Source of the DNA: JBOHER01 sp050701115
GTDB lineage: Bacteria > Actinomycetota > Actinomycetes > Mycobacteriales > Pseudonocardiaceae
Direction: 5' to 3'
DNA: 19,824 nucleotides
NCBI GenBank assembly: GCA_050701115.1
Contig: JBOHER010000275.1
Coordinates: forward strand, 1-19,824
The notes beneath the pieces are model-generated. The model saw only the letters and a list, made by a program, of their open reading frames with translations, had not been told where the DNA came from and did not search any database. Positions within the stretch are counted from its first letter, which is position 1. Each line of letters starts with the position of its first letter. A program made the translations under genes and the position numbers. This document shows positions 7,190 to 13,614 of the stretch, piece after piece.

Positions 7190-8083
7190 CTAGCTGCCGA
7201 AGTCCTGGCCGGTGATCACTGCGACGATCGTCGTCCCTGGACGGAACCGGCCGTTCGCCATGACGTCGAACAGGCCGTACATCATCTTCGCCACGTACAC
7301 CCAGTCCAGCCGTAGCCCGTGGCGTTGCTGGAAGTCATCGATGAAGCGATTCAGCTCCACATTCGACTTGGCGAACCCGCCGAAGTGGTAGCCGGTTTCG
7401 ATCGCCCAGTTGCTCGTCTTCTTGTCGAACGCGGCCCGTTGGAGTTCGGCCACATCATGGCGAAGGAAGTCGCCGCCCTTCAGAACCGAGAACCCGATCG
7501 CGGTCTGTCGGTCATCCAGTGCGGAGGCGATCCCGGCGAGCGTGCCGCCGGTTCCGCAGGCGCAGCAGATCACGTCGAAGTCGACCTCGATCTCCTCGAC
7601 CAGCTCGGCGCAGCCTGACAGGGCAAGGGCGTTGCTGCCGCCCTCGGGGATCAGATAGAAATCGCCGAAGCGTTCACGGAGCAGTTCGATCACCGCTGGG
7701 TCGTTCTTGGCGCGGTACGTGCTGCGATCCAGATAGGTCAGGCGCATGCCCCGGTCGACGGCGTACTGCAGCGAGGGATTCAACGGCCGGTGCTCTTCGC
7801 CGCGGATTACTCCGATCGTGTCGAACCCGAAGTAGTGGCCTGCTGCGGCCACGGCACGGATATGGTTGGAGTACGCGCCGCCGAAGGTCAGCAGCCTGGA
7901 TGCCCGGTACTCCTTGGCCGCCTCGAGGTTGTACTTCAACTTGCGCCATTTGTTACCCGTCAGCTCAGGATGGATCAGGTCATCCCGCTTCAGGAACACC
8001 CGCACTCGCGCGACGGCGAGCCGCTCGTCGCACAGTTCCACCAGCGGCGACGGCAGCCGTAGCCGCAACGGGACACCAACCAT
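7190..8083 (-). CDS. ACC deaminase/D-cysteine desulfhydrase-family PLP enzyme
   Basis: A 297-residue fold-type II PLP enzyme. The PLP lysine is expected in LTGNKWRKLKYN (Lys45). The substrate-binding GGAYSNH carries Ser72 and Asn73, and the phosphate loop is GTGGT (177-181). The whole-length pattern fits the 1-aminocyclopropane-1-carboxylate deaminase/D-cysteine desulfhydrase family, which acts on small amino acids in the cytoplasm. The true substrate cannot be told. ATG 8083 comes 1 nt after the 3' end of the tRNA-Met on the same strand. No Shine-Dalgarno is possible there, so the mRNA is probably leaderless, perhaps made by tRNA 3' processing. The stop codon directly abuts the stop of the convergent regulator pseudogene. 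Confidence 0.88.
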   Translation of the reverse strand: MVGVPLRLRLPSPLVELCDERLAVARVRVFLKRDDLIHPELTGNKWRKLKYNLEAAKEYRASRLLTFGGAYSNHIRAVAAAGHYFGFDTIGVIRGEEHRPLNPSLQYAVDRGMRLTYLDRSTYRAKNDPAVIELLRERFGDFYLIPEGGSNALALSGCAELVEEIEVDFDVICCACGTGGTLAGIASALDDRQTAIGFSVLKGGDFLRHDVAELQRAAFDKKTSNWAIETGYHFGGFAKSNVELNRFIDDFQQRHGLRLDWVYVAKMMYGLFDVMANGRFRPGTTIVAVITGQDFGS

Positions 8084-8084
8084 G

Positions 8085-8159
8085 TGGGCCGGGTGGGACT
8101 TGAACCCACAACCTGACAGATTATGAGTCTGTTGGTCTGACCTGCTGAGCTACCGGCCC
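8085..8159 (-). tRNA. tRNA-Met (anticodon CAT)
   Basis: The 75-nt cloverleaf reads from 8159 downwards. The acceptor GGGCCGG/CCGGCCC is perfect. The anticodon stem ACAGA/TCTGT encloses the loop CTCATAA (anticodon CAT). The T-stem GTGGG/CCCAC encloses TTCAAGT. The discriminator is A and CCA is not encoded. The D-stem GCTC/GACC has one C-C mismatch and the variable loop is 6 nt, so it is slightly off consensus. An elongator Met identity is likeliest; an Ile(CAT) isoacceptor is possible. No initiator features (5' mismatch, GGG/CCC anticodon stem) are seen. Confidence 0.88.
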
Positions 8160-8181
8160 GAAACGCCTGTCGCGACGCTAC

Positions 8182-8209
8182 CCCAATGCGGCTGGCCCAA
8201 TGCGGCTGG
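8182..8209. repeat. 14-bp perfect tandem duplication
   Basis: CCCAATGCGGCTGG occurs twice in a row, 23 nt upstream of the tRNA 5' end on the tRNA's strand. It may be a replication-slippage scar within the decayed recombinase area. It could also lie in the tRNA promoter. No function is claimed. Confidence 0.8.
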
Positions 8210-8309
8210 TCGGCGGCCAGGCTCTTGCGGTCTCTTCCGGTAGAGGCGTGGTGCCCGTGGACTCCCCCATGGGGTGGGTCGGCCGTGCCGTTCTGGAGCT
8301 GTGCTGTGG

Positions 8310-8500
8310 TTATCGATCGCCCGCCGGTCGTTGTCCCGGGTCCGGGCTGCCGGGGTGCGTCCTGGTCCCCAGGTCGCGCGGCTGCCGGAACAGTCGGTCG
8401 GTGTGCCAGACCACGATCCCATCCGACTCGCCCGACAAGACCCGCTCCTACCCCTGCCGCCGCACCCCGCGCTTCCACGCCGCCCGCGTTACCATCCCGT
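8310..8500 (-). pseudogene. Serine recombinase remnant (catalytic-domain fragment)
   Basis: On the minus strand, one frame reads AAWKRGVRRQG, then TAG (8450-8448), then ERVLSGESDGIVVWHTDRL and FRQPRDL, ending at TAA 8312. The core DGIVVWHTDRLFRQPRDL (about 8423-8370) is a hallmark of the resolvase/serine-integrase catalytic domain. The usual Trp codon before ER is here TAG, consistent with a TGG-to-TAG nonsense change. The N-terminal catalytic serine region and the DNA-binding domains are missing. It lies 150 nt upstream of the tRNA, inside the right edge of the island, and probably derives from an integrated element that has since decayed. Confidence 0.6.
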
Positions 8501-8556
8501 TCCGTGCCCATACATCAACGGTATGCCCGCAAATGATTGGTCGCCGACGGGTCATT

Positions 8557-8576
8557 CAGTGCGTCGAGTGCACTGA
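8557..8576. repeat. Palindromic repeat copy 2 (island right edge, also terminator-like)
   Basis: CAGTGCGTCGAGTGCACTGA is 19/20 identical to the copy at 3571-3590 and in the same orientation. The 7-bp arms TCAGTGC/GCACTGA make a hairpin just beyond the stop of the amidase gene, so it can serve as that gene's terminator. Confidence 0.75.
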
Positions 8577-8578
8577 CA

Positions 8579-9307
8579 CTAGCGGCTGCGATCTCCTGGC
8601 AGCAGCGACGGCCATTCGACCCGCTCGATGAGCGGCATACCCAGCCGAGCCGCGACCTCGGCGCGCAGTTGCGGCAGGCGCGCGTAAAGCACATCGCCCG
8701 GGCACTGCGTCGAGTTGAAGTCACGGTGTCCTTTGATCAGGTTGGGATGGATGTCGTACTGATAGGCCATATAGCTGACCAGGTCCACCATGGAGTTCCA
8801 CTGTGACTCCGGCATGTTCTCCTTGGTGTAGAGGCCCTCGTTCTCGATCCCGATCACGTAGCGGTTGTGGTCCCGTACGTTGGCTCCCACTACGTGCCGG
8901 CGCCCCTCGCGCAGGATCTCCCAGCTGCGGTGGCGGCCTTCGGTGATCCAGCCGCCACGGCTGATGGTGAACTGCTGGCCGGTGTCGATCCATCCCCGCG
9001 AGTCCATGTGGAAGTTCTGCATCGCCCGGGAGATCTCGAACGCGCGATCGAGCGAGTAGTCGTCGGTGTTGCCCGGCTTCACGGTGTGGTGCACCACGAT
9101 GTACACCGGCGCGTGGTCCTCAACCACGATCGGGTCGCTGGGTGGGCGGGCGCGCCACTGCCGGGTGCCGAAAACCTGCGGTTGGCGCACGCGAGCCCGG
9201 TGCTGCTCGGCCGCCGCGACGCCGGGCACCGCGAAGCCGCCGATCGCCGTGGCGGCAAATCCGCCTCTGAGCAGAGCGCGACGGCCGATGCCTGAGTTGC
9301 CTGCCAT
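8579..9307 (-). CDS. Tat-exported N-acetylmuramoyl-L-alanine amidase (PGRP/amidase_2)
   Basis: A 242-residue secreted peptidoglycan hydrolase. A twin-arginine leader (GRRALLRGGFAATAIGG, Arg9-Arg10) ends near VAAA at 33. The amidase_2/PGRP domain follows. Its zinc ligands are a His in VVHHT (73/74), His194 in KGHRDFNS and Cys202 in QCPGD. Conserved core motifs are GWIDTGQQF and YVIGIENEG. It would cut the bond between MurNAc and L-Ala of the stem peptide outside the membrane. The start ATG 9307 has AGGGAGG about 8 nt upstream. It lies 111 nt downstream of mutY on the same strand, and the palindromic repeat at 8557-8576 sits just after its stop. Confidence 0.9.
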   Translation of the reverse strand: MAGNSGIGRRALLRGGFAATAIGGFAVPGVAAAEQHRARVRQPQVFGTRQWRARPPSDPIVVEDHAPVYIVVHHTVKPGNTDDYSLDRAFEISRAMQNFHMDSRGWIDTGQQFTISRGGWITEGRHRSWEILREGRRHVVGANVRDHNRYVIGIENEGLYTKENMPESQWNSMVDLVSYMAYQYDIHPNLIKGHRDFNSTQCPGDVLYARLPQLRAEVAARLGMPLIERVEWPSLLPGDRSR

Positions 9308-9418
9308 CCTCCGATCCCTCCCTCGACCCCTGATTCACCGGGCTGACGGTAACCCGGCGATCGTGGCACGACCACTCAGGACGAACCAGTCGGGATTATT
9401 GCGGGTGATCTCCGGCTC

Positions 9419-10294
9419 TCAGTGCTCGCCGGGTAGGGCGAATCGCCCATTCTCGGCTTGCTCGACCAGCCCGTCCACGAGCAGCGAGTTCAGACACCGG
9501 TCCCGCTGGCCGTCCACCGGCCACACCACGTCCAGCCGCGCCTTCGGCACCGGTTCGGCGGTGCCACGAAGGACGTCCAGCAGCAGCCCGCGCACCTGCC
9601 GGTCGGTGCCTGCGAACCGCTGCACCGGTTTGGCGGGTCCGGCATAGGCGGGCCGCCCGGCGTACTGCCAGGCGCAGGCGTCGAGCAGCGGGCAGTCGGC
9701 GCAGCGGGGCGCGCGGGCGGTGCACACCATGGCGCCCAGCTCCATCAACGCGGCGGAGAACCGGGCGGCGCGGGCGTCGGCCTGGGGCAGCAGCGCGTCG
9801 ACGTCGGCCAGGTCACGGGTGGTCGATGGTGGGCAGGCGTCTCCCGCACCATGCACCGCACGTGCGACCACCCGCCGCACGTTCGTATCCACCACCGGTG
9901 CCCGCTCGCCGTAGGCGAAAACTGCGACGGCGCGCGCGGTGTACGCGCCGATCCCGGGCAGCGCTAGCAGGGTGTCCACCTCATTGGGTACGACGTCGTC
10001 GTGTTCGGCCGCGATGACCCCTGCTGCCGCGTGCAATCGGAGGGCGCGTCGCGGGTAACCCAGCTTCCCCCAGGCACGAACCACCTCGCCCTGGCTTTCG
10101 GCCGCCAGCGCGGACGGCACCGGCCAGCGTGCCAGCCACTCCTCCCAGATCGGCCGCACGCGGGGAACAGGGGTCTGCTGCAGCATGATCTCGCTGACCA
10201 GCACGCCCCAGGCCGTGCAGTCGGCGCGCCGCCAGGGTAGGTCGCGCGCCGTGCGATCGAACCAGTCGATGAGGGTGTCCGCGTCGATTCTCAT
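9419..10294 (-). CDS. mutY: A/G-specific adenine DNA glycosylase MutY
   Basis: A 291-residue base-excision repair enzyme that removes adenine mispaired with 8-oxoguanine. The catalytic Glu35 lies in VSEIMLQQTPV, the HhH motif is LPGIGAYTARAV (112-123), and the catalytic Asp136 is in VVDTNVRR. The 4Fe-4S cluster is C191-x6-C198-x2-C201-x5-C207. The C-terminal domain is short (RGLLLDVLRGTAEPVPKARLD), as in mycobacterial MutY, rather than a full NUDIX-like domain. ATG 10294 is preferred to the in-frame start at 10321 because homology begins at MRIDADTLIDWF and the first nine codons would run into the repeat upstream. No strong Shine-Dalgarno is seen. It is the conserved syntenic partner of clpC/mhuD. 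Confidence 0.93.
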   Translation of the reverse strand: MRIDADTLIDWFDRTARDLPWRRADCTAWGVLVSEIMLQQTPVPRVRPIWEEWLARWPVPSALAAESQGEVVRAWGKLGYPRRALRLHAAAGVIAAEHDDVVPNEVDTLLALPGIGAYTARAVAVFAYGERAPVVDTNVRRVVARAVHGAGDACPPSTTRDLADVDALLPQADARAARFSAALMELGAMVCTARAPRCADCPLLDACAWQYAGRPAYAGPAKPVQRFAGTDRQVRGLLLDVLRGTAEPVPKARLDVVWPVDGQRDRCLNSLLVDGLVEQAENGRFALPGEH

Positions 10295-10310
10295 GACGCG
10301 CCCATGGAGG

Positions 10311-10445
10311 GTTCTGCACAATCCGGTCGACAGGGGCGGGCCGGAGCTCGCGGGGGCCCGCTCGTGGCGGCTGGATGCGGGTGAGATACGAACGGCGGGT
10401 TACCCGACGTGCGTGCATGGCCCGACTTTCGCATAAGACACAGTG
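10311..10445 (+). repeat. Dispersed ~135-bp repeat, copy A
   Basis: The core 10326-10386 is 59/61 identical to the reverse complement of 11099-11159. Similarity continues outward to a conserved end resembling CGACTTTCGCATAAGACACAG (10423-10443). It lies between the mutY start and the canA stop. The two copies form an imperfect inverted repeat around the carbonic anhydrase gene. No coding potential is evident; a MITE-like or other dispersed intergenic element is likely. Confidence 0.85.
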
Positions 10446-10495
10446 TGCCCTCAGGTGAAAGTCGCCATCGAGTTCCCCGTCAGTTGGGGCGAAAC

Positions 10496-10523
10496 AGCGG
10501 AAAGTCGCCGCCGGCTTTCCGCT
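10496..10523 (-). terminator. Hairpin terminator of the carbonic anhydrase gene
   Basis: AGCGGAAAG (10496-10504) and CTTTCCGCT (10515-10523) form a perfect 9-bp stem with a 10-nt loop. It overlaps the last bases of the stop codon at 10522-10524. There is no U-tract downstream. Confidence 0.55.
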
Positions 10524-11013
10524 AGGGGACCTCGGTGAGCTCGCCGGTGCGCACGTCGTAGACAAAGCCGCGCACGACCGTCTTATAGGGCAGGAAGGGG
10601 CTGCGGCGCACCCGCTCGACCGACTGCCGGACGCTGGCGTTGACATCCCGGAATGCCTCGACCGCCCAGGTGGGCCGCAGCCCGGTGTCGTGCTCGAGTT
10701 CGTCCTTGAACCCGTCCTCGGTCACCAGGTTCAGGCCGCAGTCGGTGTGCTGCACGATGAGCACCTCGCGGGTCTCCAGCTTGCGCTGGCTCAGCGCGAG
10801 GGAACGGATCATGTCATCGGTGACCACCCCGCCCGCATTTCGAAGTACGTGGGCCTCACCCTCCAGCAGGCCGAAGATCTCAAACACCCGGATGCGCGAG
10901 TCCATGCAGGTGAGGATCGCGACGTGCAGCTTGGGCTTCGGCGAAGAACGGTCGCCGTGGACCACAAGGCCTAGTTCCTTGTTGCGGACGAGTAGTTCGT
11001 CGATAGCGGTCAA
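10522..11013 (-). CDS. canA: Beta-class carbonic anhydrase, CanA (Rv1284) type
   Basis: A 163-residue beta-carbonic anhydrase interconverting CO2 and bicarbonate in the cytoplasm. The zinc ligands are Cys36 (TCMDSR), His89 and Cys92 (QHTDCG), with the catalytic dyad Asp38/Arg40. The length and motifs HVLRNAGG, VTDDMIRSLA and RGFVYDV match the M. tuberculosis Rv1284 type. They do not match Rv3588c, which lies beside mutY in that organism, so a different paralogue occupies the equivalent place here. The start is TTG 11013 with GGAGG six nt upstream. The gene is enclosed by the two copies of the ~135-bp inverted repeat. The 325-bp leader contains further repeats. Confidence 0.92.
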   Translation of the reverse strand: MTAIDELLVRNKELGLVVHGDRSSPKPKLHVAILTCMDSRIRVFEIFGLLEGEAHVLRNAGGVVTDDMIRSLALSQRKLETREVLIVQHTDCGLNLVTEDGFKDELEHDTGLRPTWAVEAFRDVNASVRQSVERVRRSPFLPYKTVVRGFVYDVRTGELTEVP

Positions 11014-11039
11014 GAGTGCCTCCGGGGCGGCCGGTCAGC

Positions 11040-11175
11040 CACAGTGTCTTGTTCGTAAGTCGGGTTATGCACGGCATACGGTGCACCTGTCGTTGGTCTC
11101 TCACCTGCATCCAGCCGCCACGAGCGGGCCTCCGCGAGCTCCGGCCCGCCCCTGTCGACTCCGATTGTGCATAAC
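11040..11175 (-). repeat. Dispersed ~135-bp repeat, copy B (inverted relative to A)
   Basis: The reverse complement of this segment aligns over its length with 10311-10445, and the core 11099-11159 has 59/61 identity. It starts 27 bp upstream of the canA start codon. An 11-bp inverted pair, GGGTTATGCAC (11062-11072) and GTGCATAACCC (11167-11177), lies near its ends, as in a small MITE. Confidence 0.85.
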
Positions 11176-11178
11176 CCT

Positions 11179-11217
11179 CACAGTGTCTTGTTCGTAAGTC
11201 GGGTTATGCACGGCATA
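11179..11217. repeat. 39-bp perfect direct repeat of 11040-11078
   Basis: Bases 11179-11217 repeat 11040-11078 exactly, from CACAGTGTCTTGTTCG to CACGGCATA, at an offset of 139 bp. It is a partial third copy of the end of the dispersed repeat. It is consistent with duplication at the time of insertion or with unequal recombination. Confidence 0.9.
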
Positions 11218-11221
11218 ACCC
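11201..11221. other. Tight perfect hairpin in the canA-lacI intergenic region
   Basis: GGGTTATGC-ACG-GCATAACCC has a 9-bp perfect stem with a 3-nt loop. It overlaps the end of the 39-bp repeat. GCATAACCCTCACA also occurs at 11169-11182. It may be a terminator, a protein site or a repeat-element end; position alone does not decide. Confidence 0.6.
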
Positions 11222-11319
11222 TCACATGGCTCGACTAAGAATTGGAACTCTCTTCTCACCACTTGGGCAAGGTTGTTTAGAGCAATGTCACTCTCCGCCA
11301 GCCGCACGACAGCTGATCG

Positions 11320-11339
11320 AGCATCAGGTTTCTGGTGCT
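11320..11339 (-). terminator. Weak hairpin after lacI-type gene
   Basis: AGCATCAG (11320-11327) and CTGGTGCT (11332-11339) pair with one mismatch around GTTT, immediately after the regulator's stop codon. This is a plausible but weak terminator. Confidence 0.35.
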
Positions 11340-12454
11340 CAAGGTCCGAACCAATGCTGCTCGGCCGTTCGGGGTGGGGCCGAGGACGATCCGACGCGCA
11401 GTTCCGTGTCGAGCGTGATCACCCTTTGGCCCGGGTGTGCGAACCCAGTCGACCCTGAGGTGTCCAGCAGCAGTGCGCCCGCCGCGCGACCTTTCTCCCG
11501 CACCGGCTGATACACGGTGGTCAGTCCCTTGGCCTGCGCCTCGGCGATCCCGTCGAAGCCGGTGATGGTCAGGTCGGCTGGCACCCGCAAGCCGCGGCGA
11601 TGCGCTTCGGTCAGTGCTCCGATGGCGAGGATGTCTGAGGTGCAGATCAGGGCAGTGACCTGGGGGTTGGTGTCGAGCAACTGGCGAGCTGCCGACACCC
11701 CATCGGGCAAACTGTGCTCGAAGCGTTCCACCACCGGAACGGTGGACCAGTCGACGCCGACGCCTGCGAAGGCCGCCGCCAGCGCGCTGAGCCGAGCCCG
11801 CTGCACGTGGTAGTGCGCATTCTGCTGGCGGGCCAGTGGGGCGAAGCCGTCCCTGCGTTCGCGGGACAGCCGCATGCACAGCACGCCGACCTCGCGATGG
11901 CCGAGTTCGATGAGGTGATGGGCGAGCGTGGTCATCGCGGTGGCATCGTCCGGCCCAACCCGGTCCACACCGTGCAGCACCGGCTGATCGATGATCACGA
12001 TCGGCACCGGTCGTTGCAGCACGGCCGCCAGATGCGGATCGTCGTCGGGGACCGAATAGACGACGAAACCGTCGACCCCCGCCCGGTGCACGGTCGCGAC
12101 GTTCTCGCGACCAGGACCGGCGGGCACCAACTGCAGGCCGACACCCGCGTCCTCGCAGGCAAGGGCGAGGCCCTCGAGCACGCCGAGCGCCGCGGGGTCG
12201 CGGAACGCGTAGGAGAGGTTCTCGGTGAGCAGCAGGCCGACCGCGCCAGCCTTGCGGGTCCGCAGCGATCGCGCGACCGGATCAGGGCCGGGGTACCCCA
12301 ATTTGCGCGCTGTTTCGAGCACCCGGTGGCGCAGCTCGGGGGAGAGCTGGTCGGGTCGGTTGTACGCGTTGGACACGGTGGTTCGTGACACGCCGAGTTC
12401 GGCGGCAAGCGACGCCAAGGTCGCCTGTCGTCTGGTGCGCATCGGGCGGCTCAC
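11339..12454 (-). CDS. LacI-family transcriptional regulator
   Basis: A 371-residue repressor. The N-terminal HTH (ATLASLAAELGVSRTTVSNAYNRPDQLS, about residues 11-38) and hinge (PDPVARSLRTRKAGAVGLL) are typical of LacI/GalR. The effector domain runs from about residue 72 to 360, with DGFVVYSVPDDDP and ALICTSDILAIGAL as recognisable core stretches. The ligand cannot be inferred, since no sugar transporter or catabolic gene lies within the window. GTG 12454 is chosen because related proteins begin with a short basic leader before RRQATLA; ATG 12442 is the alternative. No clear Shine-Dalgarno is seen. It diverges from znuA. A near-palindrome at 12460-12474 could be its own operator. Confidence 0.9.
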   Translation of the reverse strand: MSRPMRTRRQATLASLAAELGVSRTTVSNAYNRPDQLSPELRHRVLETARKLGYPGPDPVARSLRTRKAGAVGLLLTENLSYAFRDPAALGVLEGLALACEDAGVGLQLVPAGPGRENVATVHRAGVDGFVVYSVPDDDPHLAAVLQRPVPIVIIDQPVLHGVDRVGPDDATAMTTLAHHLIELGHREVGVLCMRLSRERRDGFAPLARQQNAHYHVQRARLSALAAAFAGVGVDWSTVPVVERFEHSLPDGVSAARQLLDTNPQVTALICTSDILAIGALTEAHRRGLRVPADLTITGFDGIAEAQAKGLTTVYQPVREKGRAAGALLLDTSGSTGFAHPGQRVITLDTELRVGSSSAPPRTAEQHWFGP

Positions 12455-12459
12455 ACAGG

Positions 12460-12474
12460 GAACGTTAACGGTTC
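12460..12474. promoter_or_regulatory. Candidate LacI-type operator
   Basis: GAACGTTAACGGTTC is an imperfect palindrome (one base short of GAACCGTTAACGGTTC), 6 bp upstream of the regulator's GTG. CGTTAACG-centred sites are common for LacI-family autoregulation. Binding is inferred. Confidence 0.45.
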
Positions 12475-12587
12475 AGAAGGCATCGGAGAAGCCGAGGTGG
12501 AGCTGTGCCGCGATCGGAGCAGCGTGATCGGCTCTCACGCTGGGTGAGGTGACTGTCTGTGCGTCACCCGCATGAGGTACTCTGAAC

Positions 12588-12602
12588 TGACAACCGTTTC
12601 CA
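12588..12602. promoter_or_regulatory. Candidate Zur box upstream of znuACB
   Basis: TGACAACCGTTTCCA matches the 7-1-7 pattern TGAAAAC-N-GTTTTCA, an idealised actinobacterial Zur palindrome, at all but two positions. It lies 43 bp upstream of the znuA ATG, where a zinc-dependent repressor would block transcription. This is inferred from sequence and from the genes downstream. Confidence 0.6.
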
Positions 12603-12645
12603 TTAGCTATTGCGGTGTACAAAGCCGGTGAATGGAGTCAGCAAG

Positions 12646-13614
12646 ATGATCACGACCCGACGTCGTCGAACGATCGGAGTTGCCGCGACCGCAGTGGCGC
12701 TGACGCTCGGTGCATGCGGGTCGGATGAGCCCGCCGAGAACGCCGACGACGGGATCGCGGTGGTCGCTTCGACGGACGTCTGGGGCAGCGTGGTCAGCGC
12801 GGTCGGCGGCGACCTGGTCTCGGTCACTTCGATCATCGACGACCCGGCGGCCGACCCGCATTCGTACGAGAGTACGGCCACGGACGGCCTCGAGGTCGCC
12901 GATGCCGAGCTGGTGGTCTACAACGGCGGCGGCTACGACGACTTCGCCGGGAAGCTGGCCGAGCAAGCAGGCGATGTCCCCGTGATCGAGGCCTTCGCCT
13001 TGTCCGGCTACGCCGAGGACGCGCACGCCGAGGAGGCGCACGCCGAGGATGAGGCGCACGGCCACGACGAGGACGCGCACGACCACGGTGCCAACGAGCA
13101 CGTGTGGTACGACCTGCCGACCGTCGCCAAGGTGGCCGACGAGGTGGCCGAGCAGTTGGCGGAGATCCAGCCCGAGCACGCCGAGACCTTCACCGGCAAC
13201 GCCGCCGCCTTCCAGGCTGAGCTGGGCGAGCTGACCAAGCGGCTGGCCGAGATCGGTGCGGAACAACCCGATGCCGCGGTGCTGGCCACCGAACCGGTCG
13301 CGCACTACCTGCTCGACGGTGCCGGGCTCACCGACAGCACCCCGGATTCGTTCAGCCGGGCGATCGAAGGCGAGACCGATGTGCCGGTGGCCGCGCAGGA
13401 CGAGGTCAACCAGCTGATCGAAGGCAAGCGGGTGGTCGCGGTGATCAACAACCCGCAGACCGAGACCCCGGTGACCGAACAGGTGCTGATCCAGGCCCAG
13501 AATTCAGGCGTGCCCGTTGTGGACATGACTGAGACACTGCCCGAAGGGGAAACCGACTATCTGACGTGGATCAGTGGGCAGGTGGACGCGTTGGCCGCTG
13601 CGGTGGGTCGATGA
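12646..13614 (+). CDS. znuA: Zinc ABC transporter substrate-binding lipoprotein ZnuA
   Basis: A 322-residue cluster A-I metal-binding lipoprotein that captures zinc outside the membrane for ZnuBC. The leader MITTRRRRTIGVAATAVALT ends in the lipobox LGAC (Cys24). Likely metal ligands include His72 in DPHSYE and His152 in EHVWYD. A His/Asp/Glu-rich loop spans residues 123-152 with seven histidines, typical of zinc-specific members and not of the manganese ones. ATG 12646 is preferred to the start at 12610 because the basic leader begins there and GGAG lies 8 nt upstream. The stop overlaps the znuC start by 4 nt (ATGA). A Zur-box-like site lies upstream. Confidence 0.93.
   Translation: MITTRRRRTIGVAATAVALTLGACGSDEPAENADDGIAVVASTDVWGSVVSAVGGDLVSVTSIIDDPAADPHSYESTATDGLEVADAELVVYNGGGYDDFAGKLAEQAGDVPVIEAFALSGYAEDAHAEEAHAEDEAHGHDEDAHDHGANEHVWYDLPTVAKVADEVAEQLAEIQPEHAETFTGNAAAFQAELGELTKRLAEIGAEQPDAAVLATEPVAHYLLDGAGLTDSTPDSFSRAIEGETDVPVAAQDEVNQLIEGKRVVAVINNPQTETPVTEQVLIQAQNSGVPVVDMTETLPEGETDYLTWISGQVDALAAAVGR

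Noticed and set aside
7990..8511. 173-residue minus-strand open frame spanning the tRNA
   Set aside because: It crosses the tRNA and the start of the PLP-enzyme gene in another frame, and the recombinase remnant reads in a different frame.
11040..11217. CRISPR-like array in the canA leader
   Set aside because: There are only two full copies of the 39-bp unit, the interval is 100 bp and contains another dispersed repeat, and no cas genes are present.
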